55,833 bases of DNA, from positions 1-55,833 of the forward strand of contig URPH01000020.1 of the NCBI GenBank assembly GCA_900549665.1, read 5' to 3'. The stretch comes from an uncultured Lachnospiraceae bacterium. Lineage in GTDB: Bacteria; Bacillota; Clostridia; Lachnospirales; Lachnospiraceae. The notes under the pieces are model-generated. The model saw nothing but the letters and a program-made list of their open reading frames with translations, had not been told where the DNA came from and did no database searches. Positions 15,593-23,461 of this stretch are shown piece after piece. The translations under genes and the position numbers were made by a program. Within the stretch, counting starts at the first letter, position 1, and each line of letters opens with the position of its first letter.

Positions 15593-17512
15593 ATGATGTT
15601 TAGGAAAAAAAGCGGTTTGAGGATTGCAGGTATGATGCTGTTAGCGGCAGTGCTGACATTTTGTCCCGGTGATACTGTCAGGACAGTGTATGCTACACAG
15701 GCCGGTCAGACACAGGGATCGGATGCGTATTTAAAAACATTTTCAGCATCGCCCGGTACGATAAGTCCGGATTTTTCATCCATGGTGACCAATTATACAA
15801 TCACCGTTTCATCAGATGTGGATAAGCTGAGTGTGACCTGCAGCACAGCAGATTCCGATGCACAGGTAAAAGAGGCCAAGGGTTTCAAAAATCTTCAGCT
15901 TGGCAACAATAAAGCTACGATCAAGGTACAGGGGGCCAGTGGAACAATCTGCACCTACAATTTTACGATCGTAAGGGGAAATGTGTCTGCCGCAACCAAT
16001 CCGGCAGAGGGAGCCGGAATCAAACTGGCGACAGACAAGAGCTCTCAGACATCAGGTGCGGCTATGGCCGGTACCACAACATCAGATACGACAAGCTCTA
16101 CGCAAAATACAGCACAGAGCACAACCGATACGGTGACAGCTGATACAGAAAATACAGCATCAGAAGCTGCAGTATCGGAAACTACAGGCAGTGATGATGA
16201 TACACAGGATGCTTCCACAGAAGATTCTCAGGATGTACCCGCAGATGAAACCGCATCCGGGGAAGCGGTTGAAACCATGGCTCCGGCTGCAGACAGCGGC
16301 GAGCGGTATCTGGTCGGCGGCGATTCCATTTATGCGGATTATTATGTGGTTCCTACCTTTGATTCTTCCCTTCTTCCGGATGGATTTGTAGTTGAAAATT
16401 ACAATTTCAACGGGAATGAAGTGCAGTCTGCATATTTGGCAGCCGGTGATATCCGACTTTTGTTTTCCGAATCTGCAGAGGGCACCAATGCCGGTCTGCG
16501 TATTTATTATGAAGATGATAATGACATGATGGATTTTGTTCCCTTCCTTGGCTACAGCGGATATGTATTTCCGGTCAGATATCAGGCGCAGATTCCGGTT
16601 CCGACCAATTATACCGGCAGCTACATGCCGTTTGATAAAAAGGTTGTTGCCTGCTATATCTATACAGAGCTTACCAACAACCCGCTCTCTGTTCAGGCAG
16701 GAATGGAAAATAAGGATACACTTCAGCCCGGAGAGTCTACGGCAGATGCAGACCCGGTTTCCGTGGATTCGCTTGACGAGATGCCGGAGTTTTACCTGTT
16801 TTATGGCATGAACAACAACGGAGAGGAAAACTTTTATCTCTATGACTGGAAGGAAGGTACCTATCAGAGATATGTAGAAAGAGATACCTCCTATGATCTG
16901 GATCAGTCCTACTTCAAGTACAAGGATATGGCCCATCAGCGATTTGCGATTATGTGCACCTTGTTTGTGCTGTTGCTGCTTGCTGTTTTCTTCATTATCA
17001 ATCTGTATATGAAAAACAGAGAGCTCAAGCGTGATCTGGAGGAATATGATCCGGATTATGACGGCCCCGATGATGGCGGCGATGACGGTTATGAAGACGA
17101 AGAATATGACAGCGAAGAATATGACGGCGAAGATGACGTTGATGATGAAGCGTATGATGGCGATGAAGCGGATACGGAAGATCGTGAAGCAGATGGAGAA
17201 TATGAGGGGGAGGATCCTGATGCGGAAACGGACAATGTGACAGACGACTCAGAAGATGAAGAGGCTGATGAAGAGCTTCAGGAAGATATTTCCGAGTATG
17301 GCAGCGAAGAAATGCAGGCAGGTGTATCGGATGAAGAAATGCAGGTCTCAAAAGATGAAAATGCGGATTCTGCGGAAGAACAGATCGACAGCCAGGAAAT
17401 CGTGAGAAAGCGTCGTCCGGAATTTAAAATGATCAACCTGTCGCGTGAACCTGAACCTACCGGAATCGATGATGATTTTGAATTTGAATTTATTCATTTT
17501 GAAGATGATTAA
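15593..17512 (+). CDS. Membrane-anchored protein with cadherin-like domain and acidic cytoplasmic tail
   Basis: 639 residues. A signal peptide covers about residues 1-35. Residues 43-125 match a cadherin-like beta-sandwich (YLKTFSASPGTISPDFSS at the start and YNFTIVRG at the end). A Thr/Ser/Asp-rich linker to about 235 follows, then a second extracellular domain (about 240-440). One transmembrane helix lies at about 450-472 (LFVLLLLAVFFIINLYM). The last 165 residues would be cytoplasmic and are extremely rich in Asp and Glu, ending in a less acidic motif with RRPEFKMINL and FEFEFIHFEDD. Function unknown; an adhesion or envelope-sensing role is possible. It starts 17 bases after purD and is followed 16 bases later by clpC. 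Confidence 0.7.
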   Translation: MMFRKKSGLRIAGMMLLAAVLTFCPGDTVRTVYATQAGQTQGSDAYLKTFSASPGTISPDFSSMVTNYTITVSSDVDKLSVTCSTADSDAQVKEAKGFKNLQLGNNKATIKVQGASGTICTYNFTIVRGNVSAATNPAEGAGIKLATDKSSQTSGAAMAGTTTSDTTSSTQNTAQSTTDTVTADTENTASEAAVSETTGSDDDTQDASTEDSQDVPADETASGEAVETMAPAADSGERYLVGGDSIYADYYVVPTFDSSLLPDGFVVENYNFNGNEVQSAYLAAGDIRLLFSESAEGTNAGLRIYYEDDNDMMDFVPFLGYSGYVFPVRYQAQIPVPTNYTGSYMPFDKKVVACYIYTELTNNPLSVQAGMENKDTLQPGESTADADPVSVDSLDEMPEFYLFYGMNNNGEENFYLYDWKEGTYQRYVERDTSYDLDQSYFKYKDMAHQRFAIMCTLFVLLLLAVFFIINLYMKNRELKRDLEEYDPDYDGPDDGGDDGYEDEEYDSEEYDGEDDVDDEAYDGDEADTEDREADGEYEGEDPDAETDNVTDDSEDEEADEELQEDISEYGSEEMQAGVSDEEMQVSKDENADSAEEQIDSQEIVRKRRPEFKMINLSREPEPTGIDDDFEFEFIHFEDD

Positions 17513-17528
17513 GATCGGAGGGCTTTAA

Positions 17529-19961
17529 ATGGCCTATACAGAAAATGCAAAAACGGTCCTGTCCATTGCGAAGAGAATGGCGAAAAAGACAGGACAAAAT
17601 TATATCGGAACAGAACACATTTTACTGGGATTATTAAATTGCAAAAGCTCTGTAGCCGCGGATCTTCTTGAAAAAAATGATGTTACCGAGCAAAAGGTAC
17701 TGGATGTGATAAAAGAGCTGATCGCGCCATCGGGCGGAGTATCCGTGCTGGAACGTGATGGTTATTCCCCGCGTGCAGTACAGATACTTCAGGATGCAGA
17801 CAGACAGGCAGAGCGTTTTGGGGCCGGAAAGACCGGAACCGAGCATATCCTGTTGGCGCTTATCAAAGAAGGCGATAATATTGCAGCAAGGCTTTTGTAT
17901 ACACTGGGTGTTAATTTACAGAAGCTGTATGTCGACACTCTTATTGCAATCGGCGAAGATCCCAATATTGCCAAAGAGGATCTGAATACCAAAAAGAAAA
18001 ACAGCGCAACCAAAACGTTGGATCAGTATAGCAAGGATCTGACAAAAATGGCAACCGAGGATAAGCTGGATCCGGTGATCGGGCGTGAAAATGAGATTTT
18101 GCGTGTGATCCAGATTTTGAGCAGAAGAACCAAAAACAACCCATGCCTGATCGGTGAGCCCGGTGTCGGAAAAACGGCTATTGCAGAAGGGCTTGCAATG
18201 CGGATTGCAAAAAAAGAGGTTCCGCAGACCCTGATCAACAAACGGATCCTGACACTGGATCTGTCAGCTCTGGTTGCAGGCAGCAAATACCGTGGTGAAT
18301 TTGAGGAACGTATCAAAAAAGTCATTGCAGAAGTGATCCGTGACGGAAATATCATTTTATTTCTGGATGAGATCCATACAATCGTGGGTGCAGGAGGAGC
18401 GGAAGGTTCTATTGATGCCTCCAACATTTTAAAGCCGTCTCTTGCGCGAGGTGAGCTTCAGCTTATCGGTGCGACAACAGTGGAGGAATACCGTAAGTAT
18501 CTTTCAAAGGATGCGGCATTAGAGAGACGTTTCCAACCGGTCAATGTGGAAGAGCCTACCATTGGTGAAACAATTGAGATTTTAAAGGGGATCCGTCACA
18601 AATATGAAGAACATCATATGGTAACAATCTCGGATGAAGCAGTGGAAGCGGCAGTCAAGCTTTCCAAAAGATATATCAATGACCGTAATCTGCCGGATAA
18701 AGCGATCGACCTGATTGATGAGGCAGCGGCGGCTATCCGTTTAAAGGGAATGAATCTGCCACCGAAGTGTCATGAACTGGAAGAAGAGATCAGGCAGATG
18801 GATCTGCAGATGGAGCAGGCTTTCAAGTTTGAGGCTTTTATTAAGGCGCATGAGATTAAGCTGGCACAGGATGAACTGATCAAAAAATACAACAGACTCA
18901 AGGAACGTCATGTCAGGACGATGGAAGACAGAAATCTTGTTGTCAATGAAGATGATGTAGCTGATGTTGTATCCAAGTGGACCAGGATTCCTGTAAGCAA
19001 GCTGGCTGAAAAAGAAGCCGAACGTCTATTGAAGCTGGAAAGCATCCTGCATAAACGTGTGATTGGACAGGAGGCAGCCGTTACAGCTGTCGCAAAGGCC
19101 ATGAGAAGAGGACGTGTCGGACTTTCCGACCCCAATAAACCGATTGGCTCATTTCTGTTTTTGGGACCGACCGGTGTCGGCAAAACAGAATTGTCAAAGG
19201 CACTTGCAGAAGCTATGTTTGGCTCTGAAAATGCATTGATCCGTGTTGATATGTCAGAATATATGGAGCCGCATTCCGTTGCTAAAATGGTGGGATCGCC
19301 TCCCGGATATGTAGGACATGATGAGGGCGGGCAGCTGAGCGAAAAGGTTCGCCGGAATCCTTATTCGGTTGTTTTGTTTGACGAGATCGAAAAGGCCCAT
19401 CCGGATGTGTTCAATATTTTACTGCAGGTTTTGGACGAGGGGCATATTACCGATTCAAAAGGGCGCAGGGTCAATTTTAAAAACACCATTCTGATCATGA
19501 CATCCAATGCAGGCGCATCCCGTATTGTGGAGCCCAAGAATCTCGGCTTTGCCGCATCAACATCGGAAAAGCAGAATTACGAAAAGATGAAGAGCAATGT
19601 CATGGAAGAGGTTAAGAGACTTTTCAAGCCGGAGTTTATCAATCGAATTGATGAAATTATGGTGTTTGAACAGTTAAATAAAAATGATATGACAAAAATT
19701 GTGACACTACTGTCACAAAACCTGTGCAAGCGTTGTAAAAACCAGATGAATATTGACCTGACGATAACGCCGGCATTAAAGAGCTATATCGTTGACAAAT
19801 ATACCGATCTTAAGATGGGAGCAAGACCGCTCAAGCGCGCTATCCAGACCGAAATTGAGGATGCGATGGCAGAAGAAATCTTATCCGGTAAAATCAAAGA
19901 AGGACAGAAGGTCCGGGCAGGACTGCAGGATAAAAAAGTTGTTTTTTCCGTGAAGGAATAG
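17529..19961 (+). CDS. clpC: ATP-dependent unfoldase ClpC
   Basis: An HSP100 chaperone that unfolds proteins and feeds them to ClpP. In order over 810 residues: a double Clp-N domain (1-140), AAA module 1 with Walker A GEPGVGKTA at 209-217, a ClpC middle domain (about 410-470), and AAA module 2 with Walker A GPTGVGKTE at 546-554. A pocket for McsB-type adaptors or phosphoarginine cannot be judged from sequence alone. CGGAGGG lies 6 bases before the ATG. The usual ctsR-mcsA-mcsB neighbours are missing. The clpC-radA order, here with one small gene between, is common in Firmicutes. No CtsR-type operator was visible upstream. Confidence 0.95.
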   Translation: MAYTENAKTVLSIAKRMAKKTGQNYIGTEHILLGLLNCKSSVAADLLEKNDVTEQKVLDVIKELIAPSGGVSVLERDGYSPRAVQILQDADRQAERFGAGKTGTEHILLALIKEGDNIAARLLYTLGVNLQKLYVDTLIAIGEDPNIAKEDLNTKKKNSATKTLDQYSKDLTKMATEDKLDPVIGRENEILRVIQILSRRTKNNPCLIGEPGVGKTAIAEGLAMRIAKKEVPQTLINKRILTLDLSALVAGSKYRGEFEERIKKVIAEVIRDGNIILFLDEIHTIVGAGGAEGSIDASNILKPSLARGELQLIGATTVEEYRKYLSKDAALERRFQPVNVEEPTIGETIEILKGIRHKYEEHHMVTISDEAVEAAVKLSKRYINDRNLPDKAIDLIDEAAAAIRLKGMNLPPKCHELEEEIRQMDLQMEQAFKFEAFIKAHEIKLAQDELIKKYNRLKERHVRTMEDRNLVVNEDDVADVVSKWTRIPVSKLAEKEAERLLKLESILHKRVIGQEAAVTAVAKAMRRGRVGLSDPNKPIGSFLFLGPTGVGKTELSKALAEAMFGSENALIRVDMSEYMEPHSVAKMVGSPPGYVGHDEGGQLSEKVRRNPYSVVLFDEIEKAHPDVFNILLQVLDEGHITDSKGRRVNFKNTILIMTSNAGASRIVEPKNLGFAASTSEKQNYEKMKSNVMEEVKRLFKPEFINRIDEIMVFEQLNKNDMTKIVTLLSQNLCKRCKNQMNIDLTITPALKSYIVDKYTDLKMGARPLKRAIQTEIEDAMAEEILSGKIKEGQKVRAGLQDKKVVFSVKE

Positions 19962-20001
19962 TATTTACCGTCAGAACAAAATAGAGTATACTATGATTAC
20001 A

Positions 20002-20117
20002 TGATATCAAGGTCAAGAGGTCAAAAAGTCGTTCGTGCCTGCACCATAAGATTTTTGAACTTGGGACCCGCCAAACATGAAAAAGTAGTGATTTACGCAG
20101 TAAATCAGCGGATTTCG
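20002..20117 (+). repeat. Full copy A of a dispersed two-hairpin element
   Basis: About 116 bases starting TGATATCA and ending CGGATTTCG. Hairpin 1 spans roughly 20016-20060 (arms beginning GTCAAAAAGTC and ending TTTTTGAAC, tip CGTGC-CT-GCACC). Hairpin 2 is TGATTTAC-GCA-GTAAATCA at 20089-20107. Between them lies the conserved word ACTTGGGACCCGCCAAAC. It sits between clpC and the 20195 gene, on the same strand as both. Confidence 0.85.
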
Positions 20118-20194
20118 GATATATAGCGAAAGAGCAAAGCTGCGCCGCAGGATTTTTGTGGCAGGCATGTATAAAGTACCAGGAGGATACGAAT

Positions 20195-20608
20195 ATGGCA
20201 GTTGTTGAAGAGTTGCTTCGCAGTGAAGCAGACGGAAGTATTAGTTTTGGCAATCACACATTGGCTGCAAAGGCTAAATTGGAGGACTTTCCTCATAATG
20301 GAGATCTTTACAAGGTAAAGACCTTCCAGACTATGACCAAGCTTGAGAAAAACGGTATGTTTTTATATGAATCCGTTCCCGGAACAAGCGTTACACATCT
20401 TGTAGAGCGTGCAGACGGTATGAGTTTTACCGTAGAAGGCAGTGAAGATGCACAGATTACTCTGGGTCTAAAAGAAGATACCGAATACGAAGTGTTTGTA
20501 GACGGAGCAAGTGTCGGCAGGATGAATACAGGTATGAGCGGTAAGCTCAATATTTCTGTTGAGATTGCTGAGGCAGATGAAGTAGAAGTAAATGTAGCAG
20601 AGGTATAA
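20195..20608 (+). CDS. Small beta-rich protein, often annotated 'endosialidase'
   Basis: 137 residues without signal peptide. The sequence has an all-beta flavour (KVKTFQTMTKLEKNGMFLYE, then GMSFTVEGSEDAQITLGL and EYEVFVDGASVGRMNTGM). In Lachnospiraceae such proteins are sometimes labelled endosialidase, but I see no catalytic motif and the protein is far too short for such an enzyme, so the label should not be trusted. AGGAGG lies 8 bases before the ATG at 20195; an upstream frame extension begins inside the dispersed repeat region and is not credible. It sits 4 bases before radA, so the two are probably co-transcribed. Confidence 0.65.
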   Translation: MAVVEELLRSEADGSISFGNHTLAAKAKLEDFPHNGDLYKVKTFQTMTKLEKNGMFLYESVPGTSVTHLVERADGMSFTVEGSEDAQITLGLKEDTEYEVFVDGASVGRMNTGMSGKLNISVEIAEADEVEVNVAEV

Positions 20609-20612
20609 AATA

Positions 20613-21983
20613 ATGGCAAAGGGAAAAGCAGTAAGTGCTTTTTTCTGCCAGAACTGCGGATATGAATCTTCCAAGTGGATGGGACAGTGTCCCGCGTGTC
20701 ACGAATGGAACAGCTTTGTGGAGGAGCCGGTCATAAAGAGCCCTCATGCCACAGGGCAGAGCGTCCGCCGTGTTGACAGACCACCGGTTTCCATTGATGA
20801 GATTAAGGGAGACAAGGAAGAGCGTTTTACAACTGATATTGAAGAATTTGACAGGGTGCTGGGTGGCGGTATCGTCCCCGGCTCCCTTACGTTGGTGGGT
20901 GGAGATCCCGGTATCGGGAAATCCACTTTACTTTTACAGGTATGTAAACAGCTATCCGATACAGGCAGGGAAGTACTTTATATTTCAGGAGAAGAATCAC
21001 TGTCGCAGATCAAGATGCGTGCTGACCGGATCGGTACCTTTCAAAAGCAGTTCCGTCTGCTTACGGAGATTAATCTGGATATCATTGCACAGACCGTCAA
21101 AAAGGAAAAGCCGGATGTTGTCGTGATCGATTCCATTCAGACCATGTTCAATGAACAGGTCAATGCGGCACCCGGAAGTGTTTCGCAGGTACGTGAATCG
21201 ACGGCTGTATTATTGCAGCTTGCAAAGGGTGAAAATATTGCTATCCTGATCGTCGGACATGTGACCAAGGAAGGAACCGTTGCCGGACCGAGAGTGCTGG
21301 AGCACATGGTGGATACGGTTTTATATTTTGAAGGAGATAAACAGGATATCTATCGTATTTTACGAGGGGTCAAAAACCGTTTTGGATCGACCAACGAAAT
21401 TGGTGTCTTTGAAATGGAAGAAGGTGGCCTTAGGGAAATAAAAAATCCTTCCGAATATATGATCAGCGGAAAACCACAGGGTGCAAGCGGATCGGTCGTT
21501 ACCTGCTGTATGGAGGGGACACGCCCGATGCTGATGGAGGTGCAGGCACTTGTCTGTGATACCAATTTCCAGATACCGCGCAGACAGGCTACCGGTTGTG
21601 ATTTCAACCGCATGAATCTGCTGATAGCAGTAATTGAAAAACGCATCCGTATTCCTTTAGGTCACGAGGATGCTTATATCAACTTTGCCGGAGGTATGAA
21701 GATCACAGAACCTGCGACAGATCTGGCTGTGGTGATGGCACTTGTTTCCAGCTACAAAAATACACCCGTTGATGACAAAATGATTGTATTTGGTGAAGTC
21801 GGACTAAGCGGAGAGGTACGAGGCGTATCCATGGTCAAGCAGAGAGTGCTTGAGGCCAAAAAAATGGGATATACAAGCTGTATGGTTCCGTATACCAACT
21901 ATAAACAGCTTGCGGATATCAAGGACATGAAGATCCATCCGGTAAAAAATATTAAAGAAGCTGTTTCCTTAATGGTTTCTTAA
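20613..21983 (+). CDS. radA: DNA repair protein RadA
   Basis: A RecA-related ATPase that helps process recombination intermediates by branch migration. It has a C4 zinc finger (Cys12, Cys15, Cys26, Cys29), Walker A GGDPGIGKST at about residue 91, the RadA signature KNRFGSTNEIGVF, and a C-terminal Lon-like S5 domain (GGMKITEPATDLAVVMAL). The 456 residues are the normal length. It starts 4 bases after the previous gene. disA, which follows radA in many Firmicutes, is not here; instead a long non-coding stretch begins. Confidence 0.96.
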   Translation: MAKGKAVSAFFCQNCGYESSKWMGQCPACHEWNSFVEEPVIKSPHATGQSVRRVDRPPVSIDEIKGDKEERFTTDIEEFDRVLGGGIVPGSLTLVGGDPGIGKSTLLLQVCKQLSDTGREVLYISGEESLSQIKMRADRIGTFQKQFRLLTEINLDIIAQTVKKEKPDVVVIDSIQTMFNEQVNAAPGSVSQVRESTAVLLQLAKGENIAILIVGHVTKEGTVAGPRVLEHMVDTVLYFEGDKQDIYRILRGVKNRFGSTNEIGVFEMEEGGLREIKNPSEYMISGKPQGASGSVVTCCMEGTRPMLMEVQALVCDTNFQIPRRQATGCDFNRMNLLIAVIEKRIRIPLGHEDAYINFAGGMKITEPATDLAVVMALVSSYKNTPVDDKMIVFGEVGLSGEVRGVSMVKQRVLEAKKMGYTSCMVPYTNYKQLADIKDMKIHPVKNIKEAVSLMVS

Positions 21984-22163
21984 CAGATATTTAGACAAAT
22001 TGTTGCGATTTTTGCATGTTTTTGTATAAAATAAGTCAAAATAGAGCAATATATTTTAATTTTTAAGCAATATAATTGTAGAAAAAAGTAAAAAAAGTGG
22101 ATATAATAAAGAAGATTTAACGAGAGTTAAATCTGCTAATTAGCAATTCCGGAAGAATTCCCC

Positions 22164-22222
22164 TTTTACACAAACAGGTAGACCGAGCGTATCGAGCGTT
22201 CGGTCTATTTGTTTGCGTAAAA
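22164..22222. other. Very long near-perfect hairpin
   Basis: Arms 22164-22186 and 22200-22222 pair over 23 positions with two G-T wobbles and one mismatch, and the stem extends a further five pairs inward (GAGCG with CGTTC), leaving a 7-base TATCGAG loop. There is no T-run on either side. It lies 180 bases past radA and could be a processing site, a boundary element or a small inverted-repeat insertion. Confidence 0.8.
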
Positions 22223-22288
22223 ACAGGAAAAAGAGCATGAAAATGGTGTGATGAGTATAAGAAAGCCATGTGAATCCGATTATTGTTG

Positions 22289-22445
22289 ACTCTTTGATAT
22301 TTGCTTGATTGATGTTTGCTTGATTGATGTTTGTTTGATTGAAGTTTGTTTGATTGATGTTTGCTTGATTGATGTTTGCTTGATTGATTTTTACTCGTTT
22401 GATATTTGCTCATTTGATGTTTGATCTTTCGATATTTGATTTTTT
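22289..22445. repeat. 15-bp tandem repeat, about ten units
   Basis: Consensus TGTTTGCTTGATTGA, strictly 15 bp apart from about 22294; the first six units are near identical and the later ones decay. On the minus strand it would encode repeated S-K-H-Q-S, but there is no ribosome binding site and no family, so I read it as non-coding. Its last unit runs into a partial copy of the dispersed element. Confidence 0.85.
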
Positions 22446-22468
22446 GACCTTTTGACTTTGATATTATA
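22439..22468 (-). repeat. Partial copy of the dispersed two-hairpin element
   Basis: Read on the minus strand, ATAATATCAAAGTCAAAAGG followed by TCAAAAA matches the first 27 or so bases of the full elements, with two differences. Confidence 0.5.
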
Positions 22469-22526
22469 AAGCTGAAGAAGTATAGTATAGGTTAAATATG
22501 TAGTCTTGTGATTTTACTTATGTGGT

Positions 22527-22879
22527 TGGGTGCCTTCGGCATGCCAAAACTGAAAAAATCCCAAAAAGGGTGCCGCTTGCCGCGCAAATCCAGCTTATGA
22601 TCAGGTGCCCCGGCATGCCAAAACTGAAAAAAGTCAAAAAAGGATGCCGCTTGCCGCGTAAATCCGGCTTGTGATCGAGTGCCCCGGCATGCCAAAACTG
22701 AAAAAATCCAAAAAAGGGTGCCGCTTGCCGCGTAAATCCGGCTTGTGATCAGGTGCCTCGGCATGCAAAAAAAGAAAAAATCCCAAAAAGGATGCCGCTT
22801 GCCGCGTAAATCCGGCTTATGATCAGGTGCCCCGGCATGCCAAAACTGAAAAAAACAAAAAAAGGATGCCAAATGCCGG
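22527..22879. repeat. 74-bp tandem repeat, about 4.5 units
   Basis: The word GGCATGCC (or GGCATGCA) starts units at 22538, 22612, 22686, 22760 and 22834, an exact 74-bp period. The fifth unit breaks off after about 36 bases. Each unit can fold: CGGCATGCC pairs with GG(A/G)TGCCG around an A-rich loop of about 22 bases, and the A/G difference keeps the pair with T. 74 is not a multiple of three, so the frame rotates and the repeat is not coding. Confidence 0.92.
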
Positions 22880-22949
22880 AAGCCGTGTGAGTTGAGTCTC
22901 CGGCTTGTCTACAGTTGTAATATTTTATAGAATTTAGCTGAGTGTGGAT

Positions 22950-23082
22950 AAAAAACGCAACTAAAAATGCGATTAAAAGAAAATAAAACGCAACTAAAAA
23001 TGCGATTAAAAAGAGAATAAAACGCAACTAAAAATGCGATTAAAAAGAAAATAAAACGCAACTAAAAATGTGATTAAAAAGG
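22950..23082. repeat. 33-34-bp tandem repeat, four units
   Basis: CGCAACTAAAAATGCGATTA recurs at 22956, 22989, 23023 and 23057. Each unit holds a CGCA/TGCG mini-hairpin (TGTG in the last) followed by an A-rich spacer. Confidence 0.88.
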
Positions 23083-23123
23083 AAATCTGATTTCCGATAT
23101 GAAAAAGAAAACATATATATCAA

Positions 23124-23151
23124 CAAAAAAGAACCTTGAAAATCAAGATCC
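23124..23151 (-). terminator. Rho-independent terminator of tRNA-Trp
   Basis: On the minus strand a 9-bp stem (two wobbles) with a 3-base loop is followed by six T's. It begins 9 bases past the tRNA. Confidence 0.75.
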
Positions 23152-23159
23152 TTAATCAG

Positions 23160-23230
23160 CAGAGGAAGAGGGGATCGAACCCCCGTTAACGGTTTTGGAG
23201 ACCGCCGCACTACCACTGTACTATTCCTCT
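23160..23230 (-). tRNA. tRNA-Trp (anticodon CCA)
   Basis: Read on the minus strand the 71 bases fold as a full cloverleaf: acceptor AGAGGAA/TTCCTCT, D-stem GTAC/GTGC, anticodon stem GCGGT/ACCGT with loop CTCCAAA (anticodon CCA), T-arm with loop TTCGATC, discriminator G. The CCA end is not encoded. It stands alone with its own promoter and terminator. Confidence 0.96.
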
Positions 23231-23262
23231 ATTTTGGCATCCATTATCAGTCGCCGAAGTTG

Positions 23263-23292
23263 ATTATAGCATGGGTCGGTGTCCGGATGCAA
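23263..23292 (-). promoter_or_regulatory. Promoter of tRNA-Trp
   Basis: Minus-strand TTGCAT (23292-23287) and a perfect TATAAT (23268-23263) with an 18-base spacer, 32 bases before the tRNA. Confidence 0.8.
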
Positions 23293-23339
23293 GTTTTTTT
23301 TGCAATATATTATTTTTTTTGATATATTTTTGATATATT

Positions 23340-23457
23340 ATGATATCAGGGTCAAAAGGTCAAAAAGTCATTCGTGCTTGCACGATAAGACTTTTGAACT
23401 TGGGACCCGCCAAACATGAGAAAGTAGCGATTTACACAGTAAATCAGCGGATTTCGA
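23340..23457 (+). repeat. Full copy B of the dispersed two-hairpin element
   Basis: Starts TGATATCA, ends GGATTTCG, 4 bases before the rnfB stop codon. Hairpin 1 tip is CGTGC-TT-GCACG; hairpin 2 is GATTTAC-ACA-GTAAATC. It lies antisense to the end of the rnf operon, so on the rnf transcript it is the 3' untranslated region. Confidence 0.87.
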
Positions 23458-23461
23458 ATGA

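Noticed and set aside
17025..17351. 108-residue His/Pro-rich minus-strand frame
   Set aside because: It is the antisense of the polyacidic tail (GAT/GAA codons read backwards).
20002..20194. Upstream extension of the 20195 gene to 20156
   Set aside because: It lacks a ribosome binding site, while AGGAGG stands at the right distance from 20195.
22117..22872. Two minus-strand reading frames over the repeat arrays
   Set aside because: They are translations of the repeats; no ribosome binding site, and the 74-bp period shifts frame every unit.
22289..23082. CRISPR array
   Set aside because: The 15-, 74- and 33-34-bp repeats are head-to-tail without unique spacers, and no cas genes are present.
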